From Mytilisepta virgata (taxonomy: Eukaryota; Mollusca; Bivalvia; Mytilida; Mytilidae): DNA of 64,000 bases. This document shows positions 33,887 through 44,876 of the stretch, piece after piece. Numbering within the stretch: the first letter of the stretch is position 1; each line of letters begins with the position of its first letter. A program made the translations under genes and the position numbers. The notes below the pieces were generated by a model that was not told the DNA's origin, searched no databases, and worked only from the letters and a program-made list of their open reading frames with translations. The stretch covers positions 59,586,230 through 59,650,229 of the forward strand of contig CM051516.1 in assembly GCA_028015205.1 (NCBI GenBank). The letters are read 5' to 3'.

Positions 33887-34495
33887 ATGGAATTTGATGC
33901 TGGTAAATTTTTGAAAACGCCAGACCTGGAAGGGTTTGATAAATTAAAGAAAGAAGAATTAGTGTTGCTTGCTAAACATCTAAAAATAGATTTTAGAACA
34001 TCTATGAGAAAACAAATTATAAAAAATTTGGTAATAGACAATTTAGTTGATTTAGAAATTTTTGGTGAAGAGGCTCTTGACCTCAAGGTCGAAAATGTTG
34101 ATGCTTTAAAAATAAAACAGCTTGAATTAGAACATGAACTTAAATTAAAACAATTGGAAAAACAATTGGAAAACGAAGTTAAATTAAAACAATTAGAAAA
34201 GGAAGATGAATTTAAATTAAAACAATTAGAAAAAGAAGATGAATTTAAATTAAAACAATTACAGGCAGAACTTGAAATGAGGGAAAGGTTAGAGATGGAG
34301 AAAATAAAAATAGAAATGGCTAAAGTAGAAAGCAACACTAAGTCAAAATCAGAACATTTTGAGGCAGCAAAAAATATACGTTTGGTTCCGAAATTTTGTG
34401 AAAAAACGGTGGATAAATTTTTTCCACAATTTGAGAAAATTGCTCAAAATTTGAAATGGCCAAAGCCTTATTGGACTCTTATAAAAAAAATATGA
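33887..34495 (+). pseudogene. N-terminal part of Gag, interrupted by nested insertion
   Basis: From ATG 33,887 the frame gives a helical, charged protein. After an N-terminal ~70-residue region (MEFDAGKFLKTPDLEGFDKL) comes a Lys/Glu/Leu-rich coiled coil with repeated LKLKQLEKEDEF units (residues ~85-145). The start of the capsid-like region follows (LVPKFCEKTVDKFFPQFEKI). At base 34,478 the reading frame runs into the nested element and stops at 34,495. The remainder of Gag resumes at 39,009. Without the insert the two parts would be in frame. As it stands, Gag cannot be made whole. Confidence 0.85.
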
Positions 34496-37400
34496 TGAAA
34501 TGATATAAAAAATAGGGGAACTGTCTCTGGATGTTGTGAAGCTTGGTTTTGCCATGCCAGATAAAGGAATGCCCGGTAAAAGCCTTACCTGGTAGTGGCA
34601 TTATTTGGTAAAGGCTCTACCTGGTAGAGGCAGGCCGGGATCGGCTAGCACCAATAAAAACTACTGGAACATCTATAACAGTAAAATACCCAAGCTTAGA
34701 AAGCTAGGATTTCTTTCCTATTTATACGGTAGAATTTAGGTCAGGCCAAACAATTTTTACATAACGGGACAGAATGACGCACGTAGAATTAATATTATCA
34801 GATTTAGTCAGTATTAGTTTAATAGCGGTCATTCTTTGAAGTATATAGTTTAAGTAGCTTGTCCATGTTCGACCTGGGGCACTGTGTGTATTCAAAATAT
34901 GTCAACAGATAAGAGCAATTATATCAAATATAGTAAAGGTTAAAAGTTCAAATATTATATCAAATATAGTAAAGTTTAAAAGTTCAAATAATATTTTCAT
35001 TCAAAAACAAGAACAATTTATAATTTTAACTGAACGTATTGTACACGGAATTTTATGTTACAATAGTCGCTCCTCCTTTAACCAGAACCTGTCCCAGGTT
35101 CGGACTTAAAACAAAATATAGATATTGTTTAAAGTATATTATTGTATAAAGATTATTTTATTTGTAAACAGGACTTACCCATGCAAATTAATTATAGAAA
35201 TATACAATTAATTTATTGCCTATTTATTACTTCAAACAAAATATAAGATTAGAAGAGATGATAAATGAAATTGATGAAAACTGCATAAAAAACAATAATT
35301 TGTTGCATGCGGCCTAAAACATTAAAACAACATTTTTCATGAATTCCATTATCATAAAAGCAAAGGGTTTAAAACTGAATCTTTTTTATATTATTTTGCT
35401 ATTTTTTTTTTACTATTATTTTTATATATATACTTATTTATGTTCCTTTTTTTTTATATATTTTCAAAATGTATTTATTGATGTTATTATTTGTTTTAAG
35501 GACATTTGCAGATACGATAGGATATGATACCTTAAGTTGTTATTTAAAAGAAAAATAATTTTACATTATGATCTAATAATACATTGCAAAATTGATTTCA
35601 CATATTGAAATAAATTTATTCCAGTGTAACAACTTATCCTAGGAAAAACATTTTTGTCACGTTATTTTTGGCCAATTTTTAACTTTGTGTACATCACACA
35701 TTATATATCTATTATTCTCATTTTTTATCACATAGGATACAACATGCGTCTGTGTATTGTTGATGGCAAACAAGGCAATCTGAAGGCAGTGCTTGTTCCC
35801 ATTGAGATATGTCATTATAGCTAGTGAATGTTGTATTAATCTTGTCAATTTTTGCAACCACTAGAATATACAATCTCTTCACTTGTGACTTCCTAGTACA
35901 AAAGACAATTTTTACGTTACAAATAATTTGAACTTAATTCATGAATTACAATGAGCGTTCAAATTACCTGGAAATCTATTCAAAACAGTTACTTTTATAT
36001 TTTAGCAATATGTTATTAGATTTAAAATTAATTTAGACAATTGGGAAAATTTACCATTTTAAAATACGCAAATTTAAAAAAATGATTACTTATTTACAAT
36101 TGATTATATATATGAAATGTACGCATTTTATAACTTCAAATTTCCCCATTATAAATAATTTTAGATGCCAATACTCACAGTTTTAGAACAAACAATATAT
36201 ACATGTAATAAAGCATAGATGTTACAAACAATGCAAAGTAAAATGTCCAAAAGTGTCACTAATAGAAATACCGGTATAATATTATTGTTTATAAATCCTC
36301 AGCACTTTTGATGGTAATATACATGTTAATGTTCTGGAACTGGAATAATAAATGTCCGAAATATGAACAACAAATCCAAAACAAACAAATGTTCAGTATC
36401 ATATTGCAAATATTGATGTAAAGATGCTAAAAATGTCCTGTCCTTATGATGTTACGCGTGATGTTCCATTGCACCTTTGATGTCCAATTGGATAGATGTA
36501 GTTCCATTGGGCCAGCTTTAACGTTCTCCACCAATTCTTATAAAAAAAATATGTTGAAATGATATAAAAAGTAGGGGAACTGTCTCTGGATATTGTGAAG
36601 CTGGGTTTTGCTATGCCTGGTAAAGGCAAGCCTGATAATGGCATTATTTGGTAGAAGGCATTAGGCCGGTAGAGGCACTACCTGATAGATACAGGCCGGG
36701 ATCGGCTAGCACCAATAAAAACTACTGGAACATCTATAACAGTAAAATACCCAAGCTTGGAAAGCTAGGATTTCTTTCCTATTTATACGGTAGAATTTAG
36801 GTCAGGCCAAACAATTTTTACATAACGGGACAGAATGACGCACGTAGAATTAATATTATCAGATTTAGTCAGTATTAGTTTAATAGCGGTCATTCTTTGA
36901 AGTATATAGTTTAAGTAGCTTGTCCATGTTCGACCTGGGGCACTGTGTGTATTCAAAATATGTCAACAGATAAGAGCAATTATATCAAATATAGTAAAGG
37001 TTAAAAGTTCAAATATTATATCAAATATAGTAAAGTTTAAAAGTTCAAATAATATTTTCATTCAAAAACAAGAACAATTTATAATTTTAACTGAACGTAT
37101 TGTACACGGAATTTTATGTTACAATAGTCGCTCCTCCTTTAACCAGAACCTGTCCCAGGTTCGGACTTAAAACAAAATATAGATATTGTTTAAAGTATAT
37201 TATTGTATAAAGATTATTTTATTTGTAAACAGGACTTACCCATGCAAATTAATTATAGAAATATACAATTAATTTATTGCCTATTTATTACTTCAAACAA
37301 AATATAAGATTAGAAGAGATGATAAATGAAATTGATGAAAACTGCATAAAAAACAATAATTTGTTGCATGCGGCCTAAAACATTAAAACAACATTTTTCA

Positions 37401-39008
37401 TGAATTCCATTATCATAAAAGCAAAGGGTTTAAAACTGAATCTTTTTTATATTATTTTGCTATTTTTTTTTTACTATTATTTTTATATATATACTTATTT
37501 ATGTTCCTTTTTTTTATATATTTTCAAAATGTATTTATTGATGTTATTATTTGTTTTAAGGACATTTGCAGATACGATAGGATATGATACCTTAAGTTGT
37601 TATTTAAAAGAAAAATAATTTTACATTATGATCTAATAATACATTGCAAAATTGATTTCACATATTGAAATAAATTTATTCCAGTGTAACAACTTATCCT
37701 AGGAAAAACATTTTTGTCACGTTATTTTTGGCCAATTTTTAACTTTGTGTACATCACACATTATATATCTATTATTCTCATTTTTTATCACATAGGATAC
37801 AACATGCGTCTGTGTATTGTTGATGGCAAACAAGGCAATCTGAAGGCAGTGCTTGTTCCCATTGAGATATGTCATTATAGCTAGTGAATGTTGTATTAAT
37901 CTTGTCAATTTTTGCAACCACTAGAATATACAATCTCTTCACTTGTGACTTCCTAGTACAAAAGACAATTTTTACGTTACAAATAATTTGAACTTAATTC
38001 ATGAATTACAATGAGCGTTCAAATTACCTGGAAATCTATTCAAAACAGTTACTTTTATATTTTAGCAATATGTTATTAGATTTAAAATTAATTTAGACAA
38101 TTGGGAAAATTTACCATTTTAAAATACGCAAATTTAAAAAAATGATTACTTATTTACAATTGATTATATATATGAAATGTACGCATTTTATAACTTCAAA
38201 TTTCCCCATTATAAATAATTTTAGATGCCAATACTCACAGTTTTAGAACAAACAATATATACATGTAATAAAGCATAGATGTTACAAACAATGCAAAGTA
38301 AAATGTCCAAAAGTGTCACTAATAGAAATACCGGTATAATATTATTGTTTATAAATCCTCAGCACTTTTGATGGTAATATACATGTTAATGTTCTGGAAC
38401 TGGAATAATAAATGTCCGAAATATGAACAACAAATCCAAAACAAACAAATGTTCAGTATCATATTGCAAATATTGATGTAAAGATGCTAAAAATGTCCTG
38501 TCCTTATGATGTTACGCGTGATGTTCCATTGCACCTTTGATGTCCAATTGGATAGATGTAGTTCCATTGGGCCAGCTTTAACGGTCTCCACCAATTCTTA
38601 TAAAAAAAATATGATGAAATGATATAAAAAATAGGGGAACTGTCTCTGGATGTTGTGAAGCTTGGTTTTGCCATGCCAGATAAAGGAATGCCCGGTAAAA
38701 GCCTTACCTGGTAAGAATGACGCACGTAGAATTAATATTATCAGATTTAGTCAGTATTAGTTTAATAGCGGTCATTCTTTGAAGTATATAGTTTAAGTAG
38801 CTTGTCCATGTTCGACCTGGGGCACTGTGTGTATTCAAAATATGTCAACAGATAAGAGCAATTATATCAAATATAGTAAAGGTTAAAAGTTCAAATATTA
38901 TATCAAATATAGTAAAGTTTAAAAGTTCAAATAATATTTTCATTCAAAAACAAGAACAATTTATAATTTTAACTGAACGTATTGTACACGGAATTTTATG
39001 TTACAATA
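34478..39008 (+). mobile_element. Nested 4.53-kb non-autonomous element of tandem ~2.06-kb units in gag
   Basis: The insertion is flanked by a 5-bp target duplication GGACT (34,473-34,477 and 39,009-39,013). Inside, a ~590-bp terminal-type repeat occurs three times (34,478-35,065; 36,537-37,126; 38,597-39,008), and between them the same ~1,470-bp internal segment occurs twice (35,066-36,536; 37,127-38,596). The layout is therefore repeat-internal-repeat-internal-repeat. The last repeat has lost ~178 bp internally. No open frame encodes a recognisable protein. Ends are CTTATAAA… and …TTACAATA, not TG…CA, and there is no convincing primer-binding site or polypurine tract. An LTR-like or Penelope-like non-autonomous element is the best guess. 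Confidence 0.8.
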
Positions 39009-39016
39009 GGACTACT

Positions 39017-42000
39017 ATGCTGCAAAGTGTTTTTGTGGGCAAGGCCGCTGAAATTTACTCAGCTCTTTCTTCAGAAAAAAGTTCTGATTATGACACTGTT
39101 AAACAGGAAGTTTTGAAAGCTTATGAGCTAGTGCCAGAAGCATATAGACAGAAATTTAGGTCTTATAAAAAGTTTGAAACACAAACCTATGTTGAATTTG
39201 CTAGGGAAAAAGAAGATTTATTTGATAAATGGCTTACGTCAAAGAAAATAGATAAAAATTTTGATAAATTAAGACAATTAATATTATTAGAAGAGTTCAA
39301 GCAGTGTGTTAATTTAGACTTAAAAACACATTTAGATGACAAAACTGTTGAGACATTGCAAGATGCAGCTGTTGTTTCCGATAATTATACCATTTCACAT
39401 AAAAGAAGTTTCAAAGGTCAAAATTTTAATACTTCATGCGGAAATTACAAAAATCAAAGCACTGAGCGTACTGATATTAAGCCTGTTGCACAGAATAAGA
39501 GTCCGTCTAGTTATAATATGTCTGGTCCAAAGTTTGATACTTTTGAGAAGAAGTCACTAACTTGTGCTTATTGTAAGAAAAATGGTCACCTGATGGCTGA
39601 TTGTTTTAGACTCCAGAAGAAGAATGAAAGAGATCATAAGCCCAAGTCCAGTGCTTGTACGACACCCGTTTTTACCAATAAGTTGGAATGTCCTGCGAGT
39701 CAGGCTTTTAAGTCCAGTTTTTGTGATTACATGGAGGATTATCAACCCTTTATGTCTGATGGGTTTGTTTCTATTGTTAATAATACTACTCCTCAGCCTA
39801 TTAAGATTTTACGGGACACTGGAGCTTCTCAGTCTTTGTTGTTAGAAGGCGTGTTGCCTTTGTCCGAGGAGACGTCCGTTGGTGCCTCCGTTTTGTTACG
39901 AGGTGTGGAGTTAGGTTGTATAGATGTTCCCCTCCATCGTATTTATTTGAAGTCAGATTTAATTACTGGACCAGTTGTTGTGGGTGTTCGTCCTACTCTC
40001 CCCGTTGAGGGTGTTTCATTGTTGCTAGGAAATGATCTAGCTAGGAACAAAGTGGTTGCTGAACCAATTGTTACAAGTGAACCGGTGGTGGATGTTAAAT
40101 CACCTGAAGATGATGCTGAACTGTATCCAGCTTGTGTTGTTACTAGGGCAATGGCAAGAAAACAACAAGATGAGACTTTACAAGAAGGCCGGTATGATTA
40201 TATGGACCTTTCTGACACTTTCTTTGCCGACATTGAAGGTCCCGGTAGCTCAGAAAAGGCCATAATCAGACCACCTGGTACTAACAAACGTGTAATTATG
40301 CCATGGCCAGACGTGAATAGCCATTCATTAGACAAAAGAACATTTAGGGAAGAACAGAATAAAGACCCTGAGGTTCTTCAGCTCTGCAAGAGGGCTCTAC
40401 CCCAAGAAGAAGCAGACAAAGTGGCCGAATGTTACTTCCATCAAGACGGCATTTTGATGAGGAAGTGGAGGCCCCCTGATGCTATCCCAGAGGAGGAATG
40501 GAGAGTGGTATACCAAGTGGTGGTGCCTAAAGTCTATAGGCAAGAAATTATTGGTCTTGCCCATGACACCCCCTTGGCTGGACATTTAGGTATAAGGAAG
40601 ACTTGCCTTAAGATATTACAACATTTCTACTGGCCCAGACTTAGAAATGATGTCACAGAATACTGCAAATCATGCCATATATGCCAGGTTGTTGGCAAGC
40701 CTAACCAGAAAATACCACCAGCACCACTTCTGCCAATTCCAGCCTTTGAAGAACCTTTCAGCCGAGTACTTATTGATTGCGTTGGACCTTTACCAAAGAC
40801 CAAGACTGGAAATGCTTATTTATTGACGATCATGTGTACATCCACTCGCTTTCCTGAGGCTATTCCCTTAAGGAATATCAAGACACCAACTATTGTCAAA
40901 GCTCTTATCAAATTTTTCACATTAGTAGGACTTCCTAAGTCTATACAGTCCGACCAGGGTTCAAATTTTATGTCAGGTTTATTTCAACAGGTCATTTACC
41001 AGTTAGGGATTTCTCAGTATAGATCAAGTGCTTATCATCCAGAATCTCAAGGTGCCTTAGAACGTTTTCATCAAACATTGAAGAACATGATTAGGACTTT
41101 TTGTCTTCAATTTGACAGGGACTGGGATGATGGTGTTCACTTTCTACTTTTTGCGGTCCGAGAGGCTGTTCAAGAATCCCTTGGTTTTAGCCCCTTTGAG
41201 TTAGTGTTTGGTCATACTGTAAGGGGACCTTTGAAATTGATTAAGGAAAAATGGCTTACTGAACACACTGACTTGAATCTTCTAGACTATGTATCTAGAT
41301 TTAAAGAAAAATTGTATACTGCTTGTCAAATTGCTCAGAATAACTTAAAAACTGTACAGAATAAGATGAAAATATGGTATGATAAAGATGCCAGGGACAG
41401 AGTTTTTGAGCCTGGTGATAAGGTACTTGTATTTTTGCCAGTCCCTGGGCATCCGTTACAGGCTAAATACTGTGGTCCTTATACCATCGAGAGTAAAATC
41501 AATGATTTGAATTATATTGTAAAAACTCCAGGTCGGCGTAAACAAAATAGAGTGTGTCACATTAATATGTTAAAACCATATTTTGAACGTACTAATGAAG
41601 GTGAGAGTAAACCAGTTGCCACTTTAGCCATGGTTAATTTGGAGAACGATCATGACAAACCAGACATAACTGAACCATCTTTTGATTCCAAGACTGTGGA
41701 ACAAACTGTTAGATTGAAAAATTCTGAAATTTTATCAAATTTGGACTCAAAACTTGCACATCTGACTTTCGATCGCAGAGAAAAATTGAAAACTTTGGTA
41801 TTTTCTTTTAAAAATCTTTTTCCAGATGTGCCAAACAAAACTACTGCTGTTTGTCATGATGTTGATGTAGGCGATGCTTCTCCAATTAAGCAACATCCTT
41901 ACCGGCTCAATCCACTTAAACTTGATGTTATGAGACAAGAAATTAGATATATGCTTGACAATGATATTATTGAGCCGAGTGACAGTGAATGGAGCTCTCC

Positions 42001-43138
42001 TTGTCTTCTTGTACCCAAACCAGATAAAACCTTTCGTTTCGTTACTGATTTCAGAAAAGTAAACTCAGTCTCAAAATCTGAATCCTATCCGATTCCAAGG
42101 ATAGACGATTGCATTGATAACATTGGACAATCAAAATTCGTAAGCAACTTTGATTTATTAAAAGGTTACTGGCAGGTCCCCCTGACACCGAGAGCTCGTG
42201 AAATATCAGCTTTTGTCACACCAGACGGCTTATTTCAATATACTGTCATGCCGTTTGGTATGAAAAATGCTCCAGCTACATTTCAAAGAATGATTAACAA
42301 TGTTATAAAAGATTTAGACTGTTGTTCTGGTTATATTGATGATCTTATTGTATGTAGTGATAGCTGGGAAGAGCATTTAACACATTTATATGATACTTTT
42401 GACAGATTGTCACAATCAAATTTGACTGTTAATCTTGCTAAAAGTGAATTTTGTAAGGCCACTGTTGATTATTTAGGGCACACAGTTGGCCAAGGTCAAG
42501 TGAAACCTATTATGGCTAAAGTGGATGCAATTACCAATTTTCCTCCTCCTACAAATAAAAAACAACTCATGAGATATTTAGGCATGATTGGATTTTACAG
42601 AAAATTTTGTTCAAATTTTGCTACTGTTGTTCAACCATTGACTCATCTTTTACGAAAAGATTCTAAATTCATCTGGAGTGATAATTGTCAAAACTCTTTT
42701 GAAAAAAGCAAATCACTTTTAATTAACAGTCCCGTTCTCATCACTCCAGACTTTAAAAAGCAATTCAAACTTGCCGTTGATGCAAGTGATGTAGGAGTTG
42801 GAGCCGTTTTATATCAAGAAACAGATGATAATGTTGAGAAACCTATATCATATTTTTCCAAGAAGTTAGATAAACATCAGAAAAATTATTCCACTATTGA
42901 AAAAGAATGTTTTGCACTGTTGTCTGCACTTCAACATTTTGATGTATATTTAAATCCCACTATGCATCCTATTCTAGTTTATACTGATCATAATCCTCTC
43001 ACCTTCATACATAAAATGAGAAACAAGAACCAGAGGTTGACTAGGTGGAGTTTATTGTTACAGGAATATGATATTATTGTAAAACATATTAAAGGTAAAG
43101 ATAATGTAATAGCAGATGCTTTATCTAGATCTTATTAA
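39017..43138 (+). CDS. Gag C-terminus and Pol polyprotein: protease, integrase, reverse transcriptase, RNase H
   Basis: 1,373 codons without interruption from the first ATG after the nested insert. Domains: rest of Gag capsid region (1-135); zinc knuckle CAYCKKNGHLMADC (~183-196); retropepsin with DTGAS (~267); integrase His-Cys zinc finger (GHLGIRKTCL…CKSCHICQ, ~515-560); DDE core with LIDCVGP (~586), QSDQGSNF (~646) and GALERFHQ (~681); GPY/F-type module (KYCGPYTIES, ~815); reverse transcriptase with FDLLKGYWQVPL (~1044), FGMKNAPATFQ and YIDD (~1106); RNase H with AVDASDVG (~1254) and YTDHNPLTF. All catalytic residues I can check are present, so the enzymes look functional even though Gag is broken upstream. 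The start codon is a consequence of the insertion. Natively this was one long gag-pol frame. Confidence 0.92.
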   Translation: MLQSVFVGKAAEIYSALSSEKSSDYDTVKQEVLKAYELVPEAYRQKFRSYKKFETQTYVEFAREKEDLFDKWLTSKKIDKNFDKLRQLILLEEFKQCVNLDLKTHLDDKTVETLQDAAVVSDNYTISHKRSFKGQNFNTSCGNYKNQSTERTDIKPVAQNKSPSSYNMSGPKFDTFEKKSLTCAYCKKNGHLMADCFRLQKKNERDHKPKSSACTTPVFTNKLECPASQAFKSSFCDYMEDYQPFMSDGFVSIVNNTTPQPIKILRDTGASQSLLLEGVLPLSEETSVGASVLLRGVELGCIDVPLHRIYLKSDLITGPVVVGVRPTLPVEGVSLLLGNDLARNKVVAEPIVTSEPVVDVKSPEDDAELYPACVVTRAMARKQQDETLQEGRYDYMDLSDTFFADIEGPGSSEKAIIRPPGTNKRVIMPWPDVNSHSLDKRTFREEQNKDPEVLQLCKRALPQEEADKVAECYFHQDGILMRKWRPPDAIPEEEWRVVYQVVVPKVYRQEIIGLAHDTPLAGHLGIRKTCLKILQHFYWPRLRNDVTEYCKSCHICQVVGKPNQKIPPAPLLPIPAFEEPFSRVLIDCVGPLPKTKTGNAYLLTIMCTSTRFPEAIPLRNIKTPTIVKALIKFFTLVGLPKSIQSDQGSNFMSGLFQQVIYQLGISQYRSSAYHPESQGALERFHQTLKNMIRTFCLQFDRDWDDGVHFLLFAVREAVQESLGFSPFELVFGHTVRGPLKLIKEKWLTEHTDLNLLDYVSRFKEKLYTACQIAQNNLKTVQNKMKIWYDKDARDRVFEPGDKVLVFLPVPGHPLQAKYCGPYTIESKINDLNYIVKTPGRRKQNRVCHINMLKPYFERTNEGESKPVATLAMVNLENDHDKPDITEPSFDSKTVEQTVRLKNSEILSNLDSKLAHLTFDRREKLKTLVFSFKNLFPDVPNKTTAVCHDVDVGDASPIKQHPYRLNPLKLDVMRQEIRYMLDNDIIEPSDSEWSSPCLLVPKPDKTFRFVTDFRKVNSVSKSESYPIPRIDDCIDNIGQSKFVSNFDLLKGYWQVPLTPRAREISAFVTPDGLFQYTVMPFGMKNAPATFQRMINNVIKDLDCCSGYIDDLIVCSDSWEEHLTHLYDTFDRLSQSNLTVNLAKSEFCKATVDYLGHTVGQGQVKPIMAKVDAITNFPPPTNKKQLMRYLGMIGFYRKFCSNFATVVQPLTHLLRKDSKFIWSDNCQNSFEKSKSLLINSPVLITPDFKKQFKLAVDASDVGVGAVLYQETDDNVEKPISYFSKKLDKHQKNYSTIEKECFALLSALQHFDVYLNPTMHPILVYTDHNPLTFIHKMRNKNQRLTRWSLLLQEYDIIVKHIKGKDNVIADALSRSY

Positions 43139-43209
43139 AACACTGTATACGTACTATATATTTTTGTATATATTGTTCATGAAGTTCTCGTTACACTCAA
43201 ACTTCTTTT

Positions 43210-43220
43210 AAGGGGGGAGG
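43210..43220 (+). promoter_or_regulatory. Polypurine tract of the Gmr1-like element
   Basis: AAGGGGGGAGG abuts the 3' LTR and is the expected plus-strand primer for reverse transcription. Confidence 0.85.
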
Positions 43221-43828
43221 TGTTATGATATTGTAATTATTATATTTATTTATCTTGGCCTAATTTGTTTTGCGTAGCCTTATAACATGTATACTATGTT
43301 TACATAATACTTATAGTTGTTTACCAAATAATGTTATAACTGCGCAGTTTAGAAATCACTGGAACAATAATGGATACTGGTGGAATGACTAGAACTTTCT
43401 ATTTGACTTACGTAATAATTATGGTGTGATTCGAACTTCTACCGTATTCCAGAAGTTTCCGTTCTACAGTATATATACGGACAAGAAAGTTATACTTGCA
43501 GAACATCATTTATCGGACCAGATAGACATTCTTGTGTTCTCAGCTGTTGGATTTATTTACGTTTCACACATCGTACTTCACAGACTTTTATTTTCGTTAC
43601 ATCATACTAGATTGTGACTGATTGGATATAATATTCCGTTTGGATTCAGGCAACAGTGACCAGAATTCCGGATCAAGAAAAAACAGGATTTTGAACAGTT
43701 AAGTTGACATTTTAGTTTTTTTCTGTAATATTTTTTGTAAACTTTGTATATAATAAATCTTGTTAAATTTTATTATTGATTTGTGTCTTTTGTTGGCTAC
43801 AATTTAAAAGGTGATTTCGGCCGTAACA
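43221..43828 (+). repeat. 3' LTR of the Gmr1-like element
   Basis: 608 bp, apparently identical to the 5' LTR. Followed by the ACCT duplication and then 88 bp of host sequence before the next LTR element. Confidence 0.9.
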
Positions 43829-43916
43829 ACCTCTACAGAGCATGTAATTAATCTTTCCTTTAGGATGCTGCCTCAATGACAGCGACAGTTTAACAAACTT
43901 TGTTCAACTAAAGAAG

Positions 43917-44112
43917 TGTAGTAGATTTTGGGTAATTAGTGAGACCCAAACGGAAAACGTTAACCGTCCCACAATGCATCTCTCTCTTGCTTGCATCCAT
44001 CTTAGACGAACAGACACAGAAATCTATAGACACAGATCTTGATTAATCCTACTCCAAGGAGAGAAGATTAATGCCAGAAACTAAGGTAAATTAATTAGTT
44101 GACCTTACAACA
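43917..44112 (+). repeat. 5' LTR of the Tpt1-bearing element
   Basis: 196 bp with TG…CA ends, short for a gypsy-class element. No obvious TATA box in the LTR. Confidence 0.9.
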
Positions 44113-44114
44113 TC

Positions 44115-44132
44115 TGGCGCTGCGAGCACATC
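44115..44132 (+). promoter_or_regulatory. Primer-binding site
   Basis: TGGCGCTGCGAGCACATC starts two bases after the LTR and opens with TGG, the complement of the universal tRNA CCA end. I cannot name the cognate tRNA from memory. Confidence 0.6.
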
Positions 44133-44876
44133 GTTCTTGCACGGTCGGAATAAAGATATTTTTCACTTTGAACCGAGTGTGAATTGGCGGCTGTTTCCCG
44201 CCATACCCAAATTGTAACTTTTGATAGTTTAACGGTTTTTTGTGGCATCTAACATATCGGTGCTGCACAAAATCATTAAAAATTAATTGGGGTTTTACGA
44301 TTATACCGGGAAACCCCAGTTAACTCCAAATTTTTCCCGTTTTGTGAATTTTTTCTGTGTCGTCACAAGTTTGCAAGGAGAGCCTGTCGAGGGAGTCTTT
44401 ACTTACCAGATTCCCACGATAGTTATATTTGGAATTTTGGGATTTACTTGACTTACCAGTAAATCCCAATAGCCATATTTTCAATTTCATATTCCGAAAT
44501 ATTTAATTTATCGGTATTTTGGACTATTTTAATTTTGTGTACAACTGGTGTTTTTGAGATTGTACCTGGGTTTAACAGATACATCTACTGACCAACTTTT
44601 ATTTGTAATTTCCCAGAGTTATCTAACTTATCGGTATCTCTGTGGTATACAGTACATAGTTTCAGGGTTTTTACGAGTTATCTTACTTACCGGTACTCGT
44701 CATAAGCCCTGATTTTTTGTCACATATCCCGACATATAATAAATATTTGCAAGAACACCGCGGCATTTTTGAAGAGCACAGAAGAAGAATACAGAAGAAG
44801 TGTTGTTTTTTATTTAAATAAATAGTGTTTGTCAGTTACTAATTACAATTACTATTTGGGGCTGGTATTCTTCACT
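44133..44876 (+). other. Long 5' leader of the Tpt1-bearing element
   Basis: About 740 bp without a long frame, before the gag ATG. It contains four or more variants of a motif with TTTACTTACCAG, TTATCGGTATT and CTTACCGGTACTC (44,400-44,700). Such repeated motifs could be packaging or structural elements, or splice-donor-like decoys (…TTACCAG on the plus strand is an acceptor-like sequence). Function unknown. Confidence 0.4.

Larger units (their letters stand above)
33190..43828 (+). mobile_element. Ty3/gypsy-class LTR retrotransposon with integrase before reverse transcriptase (Gmr1-like order)
   Basis: Two LTRs of 608 bp (33,190-33,797 and 43,221-43,828), identical as far as I can read, start TGTTATGATATTG and end CCGTAACA. 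A 4-bp target duplication ACCT lies outside (33,186-33,189; 43,829-43,832). A primer-binding site follows the 5' LTR, and a polypurine tract (AAGGGGGGAGG) directly precedes the 3' LTR. The polyprotein order is Gag, zinc knuckle, protease, integrase, reverse transcriptase, RNase H. This order within the gypsy class is known from Gmr1-like elements. Gag is split by a 4.53-kb nested element. Without that insert the element would be about 6.1 kb. Identical LTRs mean a young insertion and a still younger nested one. Confidence 0.9.

Noticed and set aside
35339..35540. Small open frames in the internal part of the nested element (also 37,400-37,618 and on the minus strand)
   Set aside because: Phe/Tyr-rich products of T-rich DNA with no similarity to retroelement proteins.
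34478..39008. Hammerhead-ribozyme retrozyme interpretation of the nested element
   Set aside because: Scanning both strands by eye I found no CTGATGA…GAAA core in the repeats; left only as a check to run.
44829..44876. Upstream in-frame TTG start for the HhH-Gag
   Set aside because: TTG is not a normal eukaryotic start; ATG 44,877 begins exactly at the helix-hairpin-helix domain.
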